Of a stretch of DNA of 51,508 nt, positions 15,866 through 25,223 are shown in pieces. This stretch comes from Pontibacter harenae. Lineage in GTDB: Bacteria > Bacteroidota > Bacteroidia > Cytophagales > Hymenobacteraceae. Made by a program: the position numbers and the translations under genes. Below the pieces are notes generated by a model. That model was not told the DNA's origin. It was given only the letters and a program-made list of their open reading frames with translations, and did no database searches. Position 1 is the stretch's first letter; every line of letters starts with the position of its first letter. The stretch spans positions 1-51,508 of the forward strand of contig NZ_JAJJWH010000031.1 in assembly GCF_020907245.1 (NCBI RefSeq). Direction: 5' to 3'.

Positions 15866-16981
15866 TTAGTTTTTAGGAGTTGTCAACAGCTTTTGAAAGA
15901 AAGGAGTGAGTTCAGCGGCCAGAACAGCATGGTCTTCTACGTTTGGATGGCCTGTACAACCTCTGGCCTGCATGGGCTGGAAAAAGTGTAGAGCAACAGG
16001 CTTGTCTGACGGATAAAGTTGATCAACCTCTCTCTTTACCGCTGTAAGGCAGTTCTGTAAAGTTGTTCTGCTGTCTCCGCCTGTCATCGGGCTGCTCAGC
16101 AAAGCAATTTGTGCAGCTGGGTATTTTGCCTTAACCTGCTTAACAAAGTTTATATAGTTGCTAACAAAGCTGGCACTATCAAAGGGCAGTCGCTCGCTTT
16201 TACCGTCGCCATTGCTAAAGTCGTTTGTGCCTAAGGCAATACTTACTACCTGAGGCGTAAAGGTGCTGAAATTCCATAGTTGCGGATTATTTGCCTGGAA
16301 GTTCACTTTCTCATAAATCTCTGGCATAGTAGGCCCATTGCTGTTCCAGTTACGGTAAATACCTATGCCGCTAACGCTGCTTAATACAAATTTCGAGTTT
16401 AAAGCTCTTGCTACTCTAGGCCCATAAGCCATGTAAGCGTTGTGCTGGTCGTGGTAATCGCCAGTGCCGCAAGGCACCTCAGATGGGTCGGCTGCTGCAC
16501 CGCAAGTAATACTGTTTCCGATAAATTCTATAATGGGAGCCTCAGGCTTTTGCAGCGGTTGAATATTATTGCCTGTAACTCTTTCTATTGCAATAGGGCC
16601 TGTGTGTGCTTCGGTCGCCTTATAAATCCAAACCGTGTGTTTCCCAGCTGTGGGTGCTTTAATGACGATAGGTTCTTTTGTGTTTCCTGGAATTCTTACT
16701 CTTTCCTGATACACGCCGTCCAGTTCATACTGCAGGTAATTGTGGCCATTAGCATCAGGAATGGAAGCAATAACCTGGCTTTCATTACCTTCAAAGCTAT
16801 AGCCAAAATGTACCGCCGAACTTACCAACTCTAGCTGCTGTGCATTGTTTAGAAAGTACCTGCCATAAGGCTGTAAAGCCTTGGCAGTGAGTTCATTTGT
16901 AGTAAGAGTGTTTTTTGTATGAGAGCATCCGAAGCTCAGTAGGCATAAAGCTGCTGCTAGGCATGTATGTTTGAATGTCAT
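15866..16981 (-). CDS. SGNH/GDSL carbohydrate esterase, CE2-like lipoprotein
   Basis: Probable deacetylase of acetylated plant polysaccharide. The lipobox LLSFGC places the lipid anchor at Cys19. An N-terminal beta-sandwich (about 30-145; HFGYSFEGNESQVIAS, then HTVWIYKATEAHTGPIAIER) is typical of CE2. The C-terminal SGNH domain has block I EFIGNSITCGAAAD (Ser nucleophile in GNSI, about residue 156), block III ALGTNDFSNGDG and block V GHPNVEDHAVLA (Asp and His of the triad). The 371-residue length fits. The ATG at 16981 gives the signal peptide. It is the last gene of the minus-strand block that includes the erythromycin-esterase-like and efflux genes, but a gap of 141 bases separates it from them. 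Confidence 0.85.
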   Translation of the reverse strand: MTFKHTCLAAALCLLSFGCSHTKNTLTTNELTAKALQPYGRYFLNNAQQLELVSSAVHFGYSFEGNESQVIASIPDANGHNYLQYELDGVYQERVRIPGNTKEPIVIKAPTAGKHTVWIYKATEAHTGPIAIERVTGNNIQPLQKPEAPIIEFIGNSITCGAAADPSEVPCGTGDYHDQHNAYMAYGPRVARALNSKFVLSSVSGIGIYRNWNSNGPTMPEIYEKVNFQANNPQLWNFSTFTPQVVSIALGTNDFSNGDGKSERLPFDSASFVSNYINFVKQVKAKYPAAQIALLSSPMTGGDSRTTLQNCLTAVKREVDQLYPSDKPVALHFFQPMQARGCTGHPNVEDHAVLAAELTPFFQKLLTTPKN

Positions 16982-17122
16982 AAGGGAGGTTTAGCTTTGA
17001 ACTGAATAAGCCTACAAGATGAGCAACATTCTTGATTAGAGCAATACAAGCACTTCAATATTCAACTTATAGGCATATTAGCAGTAGTAAGCACAGCAGC
17101 CCAACACCTAATATCCGAAGTG

Positions 17123-18514
17123 CTAAGTACCCCAAGGGAACAAATCAGACGGTTCGTTGCTGACTATGATCGTCTCGATAGGGTGTAAAGCGCTCGTGCT
17201 GTCCAGATAGATGAAGGCATCGTATCGCTTAGGCATAACAGAGGGTACATAGTTGCCTAAATGCTCTAAAGCGGGGTTATAAATCACACCAATTGCCCGA
17301 TGCCCTACAGGGCGATTCAGCAACTTATTGTCTTTAAGATCTCTCGATAAAATGAGTTTGTTTCTAGGGCTTAACTGGTGCAGAATCTGTTCCCAGCTTC
17401 CTCGCACAGCAGGAGGCATTTCTGTTTTTTTGATAGGAGCGCCCCAGGCTCCTGCAGCTATCACAGAGCCGCTGTAGGAGCCGAAGCCAACGATGAAAAC
17501 ATTATCCTGGCCGTATTCTTTGCGTACCAGTTGGCCAACATTTATCTCACCATTATCAACCATATCTGTGTAGCGGGCGTCGCCAACGTGGGTGTTGTGC
17601 TGCCACACAATAGCTTTAGATGTCGGTCCATGAAATTGGAGTAAACGCTTTAGGGTTTGCATCATGTGGCGGTCGCGGATGTTCCAGGATTCTGAACTGT
17701 TGGTGGCGGCTGTACGGTAGTAGCGCTCCCCGTTTAAAGCAACCAAGGCGTTCTGCTCCGCCACAAACTGAGCCTCGCTTTTGGCAGCTCCCTTAGCCTT
17801 CGCCAGCTTCTGCACTTCCTTCCATAGCCTATTTGTCTCTGCCCTGCAGTTTGCGGAAGCACTGGCTACGGCTTGGGCATATTGCATCACGTCTGCACTG
17901 TATGGCTGAAAACATTGGTGCACCTCACTGGCTGATTTGACTAAAGAAGGGTGCTCTTTTATGTAGGGCATCAGCTCAGTCATCGATTCCCACAGGCAAT
18001 AAACATCTAGCCCATATAAACCTGCTTTAGATGCGGCAGGAACGTTCTGGTTATACCTGTTGAGCCAGCTTACCAGTGAGGCGATTTCGTAGTTGCCCCA
18101 CATCCAGGTAGGCCACCTGTTATACTGCTCCAGAAGTGCTACTGCTGCGGCACTGTCTTGAGGCTCACCTTTCACAAATTGGTTTACCCGATAAGAGTCT
18201 GCCCATTCTCCTTCTACGGCAATAAAATCAAATCCTTTCTCCTGAATCAGTCGTTTGGTGATGGCGGCCCGCCAGGTATAATATTCCGATGTGCCATGCG
18301 AAGCCTCTCCGAGTAAAACTACTTTTGCGTCACCGATTTCCTGCAGCAATATATCAAGGTCATGCTCGTTCTGAAGTGGATAATTTGGTATGGTTAAGGT
18401 AACAGCCTTATCTGATTTATCACTTTTTTGTTGCGGAGTTTGCCTGCAGGCAAAGGGGAAAAAGCACAGCCACAGCAGCATTCCAAAGCTCCATATTCTT
18501 CTCTTCAAGTTCAT
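17123..18514 (-). CDS. Erythromycin-esterase-family lipoprotein
   Basis: Family members hydrolyse macrolide lactones or, more often, unknown esters. The 463-residue protein has a signal peptide with lipobox FPFAC (Cys23), so it is a periplasmic or outer-membrane lipoprotein, unlike cytoplasmic Ere enzymes. The family core is clear: VVLLGEASHGTSEYYTWRAA (about 69-88, catalytic His and Glu), FIAVEGEWADSYRVN (about 101-115), WPTWMWGN, YGLDVYCLW and WQHNTHVGDARYTDM (about 300-314). Resistance function cannot be claimed from sequence. It lies 119 bases after an alpha/beta hydrolase and in line with an RND efflux operon on the same strand; shared transcription is possible but not shown. Confidence 0.87.
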   Translation of the reverse strand: MNLKRRIWSFGMLLWLCFFPFACRQTPQQKSDKSDKAVTLTIPNYPLQNEHDLDILLQEIGDAKVVLLGEASHGTSEYYTWRAAITKRLIQEKGFDFIAVEGEWADSYRVNQFVKGEPQDSAAAVALLEQYNRWPTWMWGNYEIASLVSWLNRYNQNVPAASKAGLYGLDVYCLWESMTELMPYIKEHPSLVKSASEVHQCFQPYSADVMQYAQAVASASANCRAETNRLWKEVQKLAKAKGAAKSEAQFVAEQNALVALNGERYYRTAATNSSESWNIRDRHMMQTLKRLLQFHGPTSKAIVWQHNTHVGDARYTDMVDNGEINVGQLVRKEYGQDNVFIVGFGSYSGSVIAAGAWGAPIKKTEMPPAVRGSWEQILHQLSPRNKLILSRDLKDNKLLNRPVGHRAIGVIYNPALEHLGNYVPSVMPKRYDAFIYLDSTSALHPIETIIVSNEPSDLFPWGT

Positions 18515-18633
18515 CCAGCACCTCCTTAATTTAAACTTGTTTTACTCCCTTAGCCAAGTGTGAGTTTCGTGTGGGAGGTTGATTTAAGCTTTGCACAATT
18601 GGTTGTTGATGTAGGTGAGTTGTAGTTGAACAT

Positions 18634-19317
18634 TTATTGACTGCTGCCAGCCATGCGCACCTCCAAAAATGCTACAATAGGTGCATAGACTTCTTCTGGA
18701 TGGGTGTACAGGGAGAAATGATCTCCTGGAACTTCCAGGAATGGCTGGTCAGGGTATTTTACTATGTTGTCTGGCTTGGCATGTATTCTTATATCGGGTT
18801 CTACCGTCACAGGCTCAGGAACATCATTGAAAATGAGTCGTAGCTGGTTGTTAACATTGTTTTTGTTTCCTTTTATCAGCTTATCAAAGACGAAGGCGAA
18901 AACTGGTGCGGATGGTTTTCCCTGATAGTTCTTCTTGATAAGCAGGCGCTTTGTGAGCGAATTAAAAAGTAGCCCTTTTTTGGTAAGCCAATAAACTAGC
19001 TTTGTATTGGTACTAGGCTTTACTACCTTCTCTTTTTCTGTCCAGGAAGAAATCTGGATGATAGAGCAGTTTAGGATGTGCTTTATGTAAAGGGCAACCC
19101 AACCACCCGTAGAGTGGCCTATTAAAATGTCTTCTTGTTTTATGGCATGCCAGTTTACCAGTTGTTTTGCGTACTGCAGTGCGTTTAGCTCAGGCCTTGG
19201 TTGGTTTCCTAGTAGCTCCCATGGGTTCAGAAAGATCTTTTCTCCTGGCAAATGAGGGTAAATCTTATCGAAAATAGATGCATCTTCACCGAAGCCTGGC
19301 ACTAAAAACACACGCAT
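18634..19317 (-). CDS. Alpha/beta hydrolase (small, lipase/esterase-like)
   Basis: The 227-residue protein starts MRVFLVPGFGEDASIFDKIY, a typical first strand plus oxyanion loop, and has the nucleophile elbow LIGHSTGGWVAL (Ser at about residue 84). The terminal part carries the probable acid and His (PDQPFLEVPGDHFSLYTHPEEV). There is no signal peptide, so it acts in the cytoplasm; substrate unknown. It sits between the outer-membrane channel gene (90 bases downstream of its stop) and the erythromycin-esterase-like gene. No frameshift or oddity was seen. Confidence 0.75.
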   Translation of the reverse strand: MRVFLVPGFGEDASIFDKIYPHLPGEKIFLNPWELLGNQPRPELNALQYAKQLVNWHAIKQEDILIGHSTGGWVALYIKHILNCSIIQISSWTEKEKVVKPSTNTKLVYWLTKKGLLFNSLTKRLLIKKNYQGKPSAPVFAFVFDKLIKGNKNNVNNQLRLIFNDVPEPVTVEPDIRIHAKPDNIVKYPDQPFLEVPGDHFSLYTHPEEVYAPIVAFLEVRMAGSSQ

Positions 19318-19407
19318 ATCTTAAGATTTAAATAGATTTTTCACTAGGAATCACTTCTTTTTACCTTTCTAGCTGCACAGAAGTTTTCTGTGCCAGGTGC
19401 TTTACAC

Positions 19408-20844
19408 TTATGGTGTTTGTGTCCAGCCGCCGCCTAAGGAGCGGTAAAGGTCTATTAAGGCTAAAAAGATTTCTTTACGGGTATTGGCTTTGTTTAGCTC
19501 TGCATCCAGCACACTACCCTGTGCTGTTATTACTTCCAGATAAGAGGCATAGCCAGCCATAAACAAGTCGTTGGAGGTACTCACTGCACTGGTAAGCACT
19601 TCCGCTTCCTGTTCTCTTAAGGCGTAGGCTTTTTTGTAATTTTCAACCTTCTGCAGGTTCGTCATCACCTCCTGGTATGCTGTCAGAATACTTCTTTGGT
19701 AGGCGTAAAAAGCTTCTTTATTCAAGGCTGCTGATCTGCTATGTTCCGAACGGATGATTCTGTTCTGGAAGATCGGAGCGGTTATGCCTCCTAAAAAGCC
19801 TAGTACTAACGACTCTGGAGTATTGAAAAGAGAAGGAATGCTTCGGGAGTGGAGACCCGCATAAGGTGTAATAGTTACAGATGGTAAAAAGGCTGCACGT
19901 GCAGCTTCCAAATCTGCTTTGGCGGCTATCAATTCAAGTTCCTGCTGCTGTATATCGGGCCTCCGCAACAGCAGATCGGCGGGAACCCCTGTGTTAACTA
20001 TTTCTGGTAAATGCTGCAAAAGTATAGACTCTCCTCTTGGTATAGTTTGAGGATACCTTCCCAACAAAAGGTTCAACTGGTTTTCTAATTCTGTAATTCG
20101 TTGGCGCTTTTCATACCCCAGGCTTTGTGTACGCAGTAGCTGCGCATGAAATTGCTGTACAGCCAATTCAGTAGCTCTGCCGCCTATTTTCTGTATCTTT
20201 ATAATCTCCAGAGCCGTTTCCTGCAGTTCTATGTTTTTTTCAATAGCTTCTAATTCGTTGTCTAGGCCCAGCAACTCATAATAAAGCCGTGCAACTTCGG
20301 CTACGAGTGTGGTGGTAAGCAGGTGCTGCCCACGTTCGGTAGCCAGAAAACGGGCATAGGCTGCTTTTCTGCGGTTCTTCAGCCTGCCCCATAAATCTAT
20401 TTCCCAAGTGCTTTGCAAGCCAAGAAAATGGTTCTGTGTTTGCGTAACGGTGTTGCGGTCGCCGTAAATCGTGCCGCTCAGCAGGTTGTTGTAAATGTTT
20501 CCTGACCTGGCCCTGAAGCGGACATCCAGCGAAGGAAGTGTAGCTCCCTGGGCAATAGCATAATTCGCCCGAGCCATTTCGATGCGTTGTATGGCTACCA
20601 ACTGGTCCAGGTTGTTTTTTAAGGCTATATCAATCAAGTTAACTAGGTACTCATCGTTGAAAAAGTTATTCCAGGCGATGTCACCCAGGCTGGTGCTGTC
20701 GGTGTTGCCGTCAAAAGAGGCGGGCATTTTTGCCAGCGAAGGCAAGGGTTGCTTTTCAGGTGGCGATAACAACTTGCAACTGCTTATCAGCAGCAAAAAG
20801 AAAGAGAAGTATAAATAGTTAGTAAAAGGTTTATGAAACGACAT
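19408..20844 (-). CDS. RND efflux outer-membrane channel (OprM/NodT family lipoprotein)
   Basis: TolC-like channel that links an RND pump to the outside. The signal peptide ends at lipobox LLISSC (Cys23). The paired OEP repeats are visible, with IDLWGRLKNRRKAAYARFLA (about 153-172), LLLRRPDIQQQELELIAAKA (about 288-307) and the AFLPSVTITPYAGL strand, all hallmarks of the NodT subfamily. The 478-residue length is normal. It starts 14 bases after the pump gene stop, as the third gene of a pump operon (adaptor, pump, channel), with a 90-base gap before the next gene. Confidence 0.93.
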   Translation of the reverse strand: MSFHKPFTNYLYFSFFLLLISSCKLLSPPEKQPLPSLAKMPASFDGNTDSTSLGDIAWNNFFNDEYLVNLIDIALKNNLDQLVAIQRIEMARANYAIAQGATLPSLDVRFRARSGNIYNNLLSGTIYGDRNTVTQTQNHFLGLQSTWEIDLWGRLKNRRKAAYARFLATERGQHLLTTTLVAEVARLYYELLGLDNELEAIEKNIELQETALEIIKIQKIGGRATELAVQQFHAQLLRTQSLGYEKRQRITELENQLNLLLGRYPQTIPRGESILLQHLPEIVNTGVPADLLLRRPDIQQQELELIAAKADLEAARAAFLPSVTITPYAGLHSRSIPSLFNTPESLVLGFLGGITAPIFQNRIIRSEHSRSAALNKEAFYAYQRSILTAYQEVMTNLQKVENYKKAYALREQEAEVLTSAVSTSNDLFMAGYASYLEVITAQGSVLDAELNKANTRKEIFLALIDLYRSLGGGWTQTP

Positions 20845-20858
20845 ATAGCTGGTTAATC

Positions 20859-23800
20859 TTAGTTATTTGATACAGATACTTCTATCTCTTCTGTTATAGG
20901 TTCTTTTGTCTGCTGCTTCGCTTTCTTTTTACCGATCATGCTTGCAAACAGTACATAAAGCCCAGGAATAAGAAACAAGCCTACAATGGTACCAATCAGC
21001 ATACCACCTGCTGCAGCCGTACCTATAGATCGGTTACCCAGGGCACCAGCACCCGATGCCATACATAGTGGTATCAAGCCAGCAATAAAGGCGAAGGAAG
21101 TCATCAGGATTGGGCGCAGCCTTGCTACAGACCCTTCAATGGCAGCTTGCAGTACCGATTTCCCCTCGTTGCGCCTTTGCACCGCAAACTCAACAATAAG
21201 GATGGCATTTTTACCTAGCAAACCAATAAGCATGATCAGGGCTACCTGCGCATATATGTTGTTCTGGAGGCCGAGCAGGTGGAGGGCAAAGAAGGCTCCG
21301 AACACACCAGCTGGCAGCGACAGAATTACGGGCAGCGGCAGCAGGAAGCTCTCGTACTGTGCAGCTAGGAGCAGGTACACGAAGATTAGGCAGATTATGA
21401 AGATATAAATCGCCTGGCTTCCTGAAGATATTTCCTGCCGCGTCATGCCGTACCAGTCGTAGGTATAGCCACGAGGTAATGTCTCAGCAGCCACTCTTTG
21501 TATAGCCGCAATGGCATCACCACTACTATAGCCAGGAGCTGGGCTTCCTTTTACTTTGGCCGAAATATACATGTTGTGTCGTGAAAGCTGCTCTGGCCCG
21601 TATACTCTTTCCATGCTGATAAAGGTAGAATAAGGCACCATTTCCCCGTCATCGTTCTTCACCTGCAGTTTAAGCACGTCTTCAGGTCTTGCACGGTAAC
21701 TAGGGTCTGCCTGCACCATCACATCATACATTTGCTCAAAACGGATAAAGTCGGATACATACAAGCCGCCTATGAGTGTCTGCAATGTGCTCATAGCTTG
21801 GTTTATTGTAACACCGTTCTTGGCAGCCATATCCTGGTCTACCTGGATCAGGTACTGCGGGAAATTGGGATCGAACTCTGAAAAGGCTGTGCTGATTTCT
21901 GGTGCTTCTTTCAGTTTTGCAACAAACTCGTCCAGTATCTCATCTGTTTTCTGAAGGTTGCCGCTGCCCGTACGGTCTAACACTTTCATCTGGAAACCGC
22001 TGGAGTTACCAAAGCCAGGTACGGTAGGAGGGAGGAAGAAATCAAGCTGGGCATCTTTGATATGCCTGGTTCTTTCTTCCAGTTTTCGAATGGTCTCCCC
22101 AATAGGCTCGTCACGTTCGTCCCACGATTTCAGGTTAACCATGCCCATACCGAAAGAGGCACCCGATAAACCAGTAGAGAGGCTGTAGCCTGCCAGCGAT
22201 GTAAAAGATTCTACTTCGGCCAGGCCTTTTGTTGCCAGGTTAATCTCATCCAATACCCGTTCGGTTCGCTCCACTGTTGCGCCAGCTGGTGTGGTTACGT
22301 TCAGGTAAATCACGCTTTGGTCTTCTGTCGGGATAAAACCTGTCGGGAGTATAGTGCTGATGCCCCAGGTGGCGGCACAGAAAACAAGCAACAAAGCACC
22401 TGTTACCAATCGGCGGCTGGCCAAAAACATAACACTGCCTCTGTATTTGTTGGCTAAGGCATTATAGCCGTTGTTAAACTTGCCAAAGAAGCGCTGCAGT
22501 AAGTTCTTTTTCTTTTCTGTGTGGTGGTTGTTTCGCAGTATAATGGCACATAACGCAGGGGTAAGGGTTAGGGCGTTTATACCTGAAATAACAATGGCAA
22601 TAGCCAGCGTAAGGGAGAACTGGCGGTAAAATATACCTACAGGCCCCGACATAAAGGCAACAGGGACAAACACTGCTGACATCACTAATGTTATGGCTAG
22701 AATGGCACCGCTTATTTCGTGCATAGCTGCAAAGGTAGCAGCACGTGGCGACAGACCTTCTTCCTCCATTTTGGCGTGGACAGCCTCTACCACCACAATG
22801 GCGTTATCTACTACAATACCAATGGCCAGCACCAGTGCAAATAAAGTGAGTAGGTTAAGCGAGAACCCTAGTAGCTCCATAAAGAACAGTGTACCGATCA
22901 GGGCCACAGGCACAGCCAGGGCAGGTATAAGAGTAGAGCGGAAATCCTGTAAGAAAATGAACACTACAATAAACACCAGTATGAAAGCTTCCAGGAGTGT
23001 GGTTAACACGTTTTTGATGGATGCATCGAGAAAGCGGGAGACGTCATAGGTTATTTTGTAGTCCATGCCAGGGGGGAAGGTATTTGCTTTCAGCTCTACC
23101 ATCCGTTCCTTCACTCTTTTAATCACATCGCGGGCATTGGAACCAGGTCGCTGGATGATCATGATAGAAGCTGCAGGTTGACCATCTGTTTTGGAAATTC
23201 GACCGTAGTTCAGGTTTCCCAACTCCACGTCTGCCACATCCCTCAGCCGTAGTACAGAGCCATCATCGTTTGCTCTGATAACGATTTTGTTATATTGGTC
23301 TGGCTCGGAGAACTTGCCTGTGTAGCGCAGTACGTATTGCAACATCTGAGGCGTTTTACCAGAACTTATACCTATTTGTCCGGGAGCTGCCTCAATGTTT
23401 TGGTTCTTAATAGCTTTTATGATTTCATCTGTAGATACTTTATAGGCTGTCATACGGTCTGGTTTCAGCCACACGCGCATAGAGTAGTCTTTGGTGCTCA
23501 TTATCTCGGCAAAACCCACACCGTCTACTCTTCTTAGTTCCTGCAGTATGTTCAGGTCGGCAAAGTTGTAGATAAACTTTTCGCCAAGTTCGGTGTCTTC
23601 GCTCATCACGTTAATGTAGAGCAACAGGCCTTCCACCTCTTTCTCTGTGGTAACTCCTGCTTTTATAACTTCCTCTGGCAGGTCGCTTACAACAGTTGTT
23701 ACACGGTTTTGCACTTCCACTGCCGCTTGGTCTGGGTCTACGCCAGCACCAAAATAAACCTTTATGCTAGAAGTACCTCTGTTGCTGGAAACAGACGACA

Positions 23801-24032
23801 TATAGGTCATGCCAGGTACGCCGTTGATGGCTTTTTCGAGGGGCGTGGTAACGGTGTTGGCTACTACCATGGCGTTGGCTCCGCGGTATTTAGCTCTTAC
23901 GGAAACAGATGGGGGAGCTATGTCTGGGAAAAGGGCTACTGGCAGGGTAAAGAAAGCCAGCGCTCCTAGTAGTGTTATAAATAAGGAGATTACAAGGGAG
24001 AGTACTGGTCTTCGTATAAAAATATCAAACAT
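20859..24032 (-). CDS. RND multidrug efflux pump (HAE1/AcrB type)
   Basis: Inner-membrane proton-driven exporter of hydrophobic compounds. The 1057-residue length, twelve-helix layout and two large periplasmic loops fit the HAE1 family: start MFDIFIRRPVLSLVIS, PVALFPDIAPPSVSVRAKY (31-49), FLQDFRSTLIPALAVPVAL (360-378) and TM4 IGIVVDNAIVVVEAVHAKM (404-422). The TM4 proton-relay pair reads Asp409-Asn410 where AcrB has Asp-Asp; one acidic residue is therefore replaced, a variant also seen in related pumps. The C-terminal half shows GLLGKNAILIVEFAVQRRNEG and TSFAFIAGLIPL. It is the second gene of the operon, 48 bases after the adaptor gene. Confidence 0.95.
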   Translation of the reverse strand: MFDIFIRRPVLSLVISLFITLLGALAFFTLPVALFPDIAPPSVSVRAKYRGANAMVVANTVTTPLEKAINGVPGMTYMSSVSSNRGTSSIKVYFGAGVDPDQAAVEVQNRVTTVVSDLPEEVIKAGVTTEKEVEGLLLYINVMSEDTELGEKFIYNFADLNILQELRRVDGVGFAEIMSTKDYSMRVWLKPDRMTAYKVSTDEIIKAIKNQNIEAAPGQIGISSGKTPQMLQYVLRYTGKFSEPDQYNKIVIRANDDGSVLRLRDVADVELGNLNYGRISKTDGQPAASIMIIQRPGSNARDVIKRVKERMVELKANTFPPGMDYKITYDVSRFLDASIKNVLTTLLEAFILVFIVVFIFLQDFRSTLIPALAVPVALIGTLFFMELLGFSLNLLTLFALVLAIGIVVDNAIVVVEAVHAKMEEEGLSPRAATFAAMHEISGAILAITLVMSAVFVPVAFMSGPVGIFYRQFSLTLAIAIVISGINALTLTPALCAIILRNNHHTEKKKNLLQRFFGKFNNGYNALANKYRGSVMFLASRRLVTGALLLVFCAATWGISTILPTGFIPTEDQSVIYLNVTTPAGATVERTERVLDEINLATKGLAEVESFTSLAGYSLSTGLSGASFGMGMVNLKSWDERDEPIGETIRKLEERTRHIKDAQLDFFLPPTVPGFGNSSGFQMKVLDRTGSGNLQKTDEILDEFVAKLKEAPEISTAFSEFDPNFPQYLIQVDQDMAAKNGVTINQAMSTLQTLIGGLYVSDFIRFEQMYDVMVQADPSYRARPEDVLKLQVKNDDGEMVPYSTFISMERVYGPEQLSRHNMYISAKVKGSPAPGYSSGDAIAAIQRVAAETLPRGYTYDWYGMTRQEISSGSQAIYIFIICLIFVYLLLAAQYESFLLPLPVILSLPAGVFGAFFALHLLGLQNNIYAQVALIMLIGLLGKNAILIVEFAVQRRNEGKSVLQAAIEGSVARLRPILMTSFAFIAGLIPLCMASGAGALGNRSIGTAAAGGMLIGTIVGLFLIPGLYVLFASMIGKKKAKQQTKEPITEEIEVSVSNN

Positions 24033-24080
24033 TAGCTGTATATCTTAAATCAATCAATCCTTTAATTCCACTCTTCCTTC

Positions 24081-25223
24081 TTAAAGCGTTGCCGCAATAA
24101 GGCTATCCATACTAACAGGTTTTGGCTCTATCTGTGCGCCAGACTCTACACTTTGTATTCCCTCGAGTACAATTCTGTCACCAGGAGCTAAGCCCGATTC
24201 AACTATGAAAAAAGTGGAGAAGCGGGTTCGGGGCACAAAGCTTTTCATCTTTACCTTATTATTGGCGTCTACCAAAAATACATAGCTCTTGTCCTGTATT
24301 TCGAAAACTGCCCGTTGGGGCACCAGTATTGCATCTTCTACCGCATTAGATAAAATGATATTACCAGAAGCGCCGTGTTTTAAGGTTTTGTCTGGGTTAG
24401 GGAAACGAGCTCTGAAAGCAATAGAGCCTGTTCCTGATTTGAACTCACTTTCTACTGTTTCTATACTTCCCTCATAAGGGTAGGAGCTTCCGTCAGCAAG
24501 CCTTAACCGAACGTTATTGTTATTTTTTTCGGGGTGGTCCCTTTTTGTCTTTATATACTGCAGGTACTCGTTCTCAGACACATTAAAGTAAACATAAATT
24601 GCGCTGATGTTAGAAGCAGTAGTTAATAAAGTGCCGTGGTCAATCAAGCTTCCAGTTCTGTAAGGAATGCGGTCTATAATACCATCGAAGGGGGCTCTGA
24701 TGCTGGTGTAGGAAAGTTTGATGCCTGCGTTAGAGACAGAGGATCGGGCGGCGCCAATTCGGGAGTTTGCTGCATCGAGCTTGGCCTGGGCTACATCAAT
24801 TTCCGTTTTAGAAATAACATTTTTTTCTACTAACAGTCTTAGCCTGTCAATTTCTAGTTTTATACCCTTTGCTTCTGCCAAGGCACTTTGCAGGTTTGCA
24901 CGGGCTTTCGCTAACTCCTCTTTATACTCTTCATCGTTAATCTTAAAGAGTAGTTGCCCTTTCTTTACTTCCTGCCCCTCGTCCACATAAACTTTTTCTA
25001 AAAAGCCTTGTACCCTGGCTCGCAACTCCACATTCTGTACGGCCTGTATGTTGGCTACATATTCATGGTGGAGCACCGTGTCCTTTGCTATAATCTGTGT
25101 GACAGGTAGTTGCTGTACTTCTTTGTTTTCGTTAACCACTTGATTATTGGCCGAACACCCTGCTATAGATAATCCAACTAGTGTGAAAAATAGTGTTTGT
25201 AGGGCCTTAATCTTGTTCTTCAT
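24081..25223 (-). CDS. RND efflux periplasmic adaptor (MFP) lipoprotein
   Basis: Membrane fusion protein joining pump and channel. The lipobox LSIAGC (Cys23) follows a 22-residue signal. The order is as expected: first beta/lipoyl half ANIQAVQNVELRARVQGFLE (about 58-77) with VYVDEGQEVKKGQLLFKIN, an alpha-hairpin coiled coil (about 100-165), second lipoyl half SIRAPFDGIIDRIPYRTGSL, then the barrel and membrane-proximal domains (ILVPQRAVFEIQDKSYVFLV). First gene of the three-gene pump operon, so its upstream region, which is rich in inverted repeats, is where operon regulation should act. Confidence 0.93.
   Translation of the reverse strand: MKNKIKALQTLFFTLVGLSIAGCSANNQVVNENKEVQQLPVTQIIAKDTVLHHEYVANIQAVQNVELRARVQGFLEKVYVDEGQEVKKGQLLFKINDEEYKEELAKARANLQSALAEAKGIKLEIDRLRLLVEKNVISKTEIDVAQAKLDAANSRIGAARSSVSNAGIKLSYTSIRAPFDGIIDRIPYRTGSLIDHGTLLTTASNISAIYVYFNVSENEYLQYIKTKRDHPEKNNNNVRLRLADGSSYPYEGSIETVESEFKSGTGSIAFRARFPNPDKTLKHGASGNIILSNAVEDAILVPQRAVFEIQDKSYVFLVDANNKVKMKSFVPRTRFSTFFIVESGLAPGDRIVLEGIQSVESGAQIEPKPVSMDSLIAATL

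Noticed and set aside
20986..21408. Antisense open frames across the RND pump gene
   Set aside because: They lie on the strand opposite a clearly coding, conserved gene and match nothing recognisable.
17123..25223. Macrolide-resistance operon (erythromycin-esterase-like plus RND pump)
   Set aside because: The co-location on one strand is real, but the esterase-family name does not prove macrolide hydrolysis, it is a lipoprotein, and gaps of 90-120 bases separate the genes.
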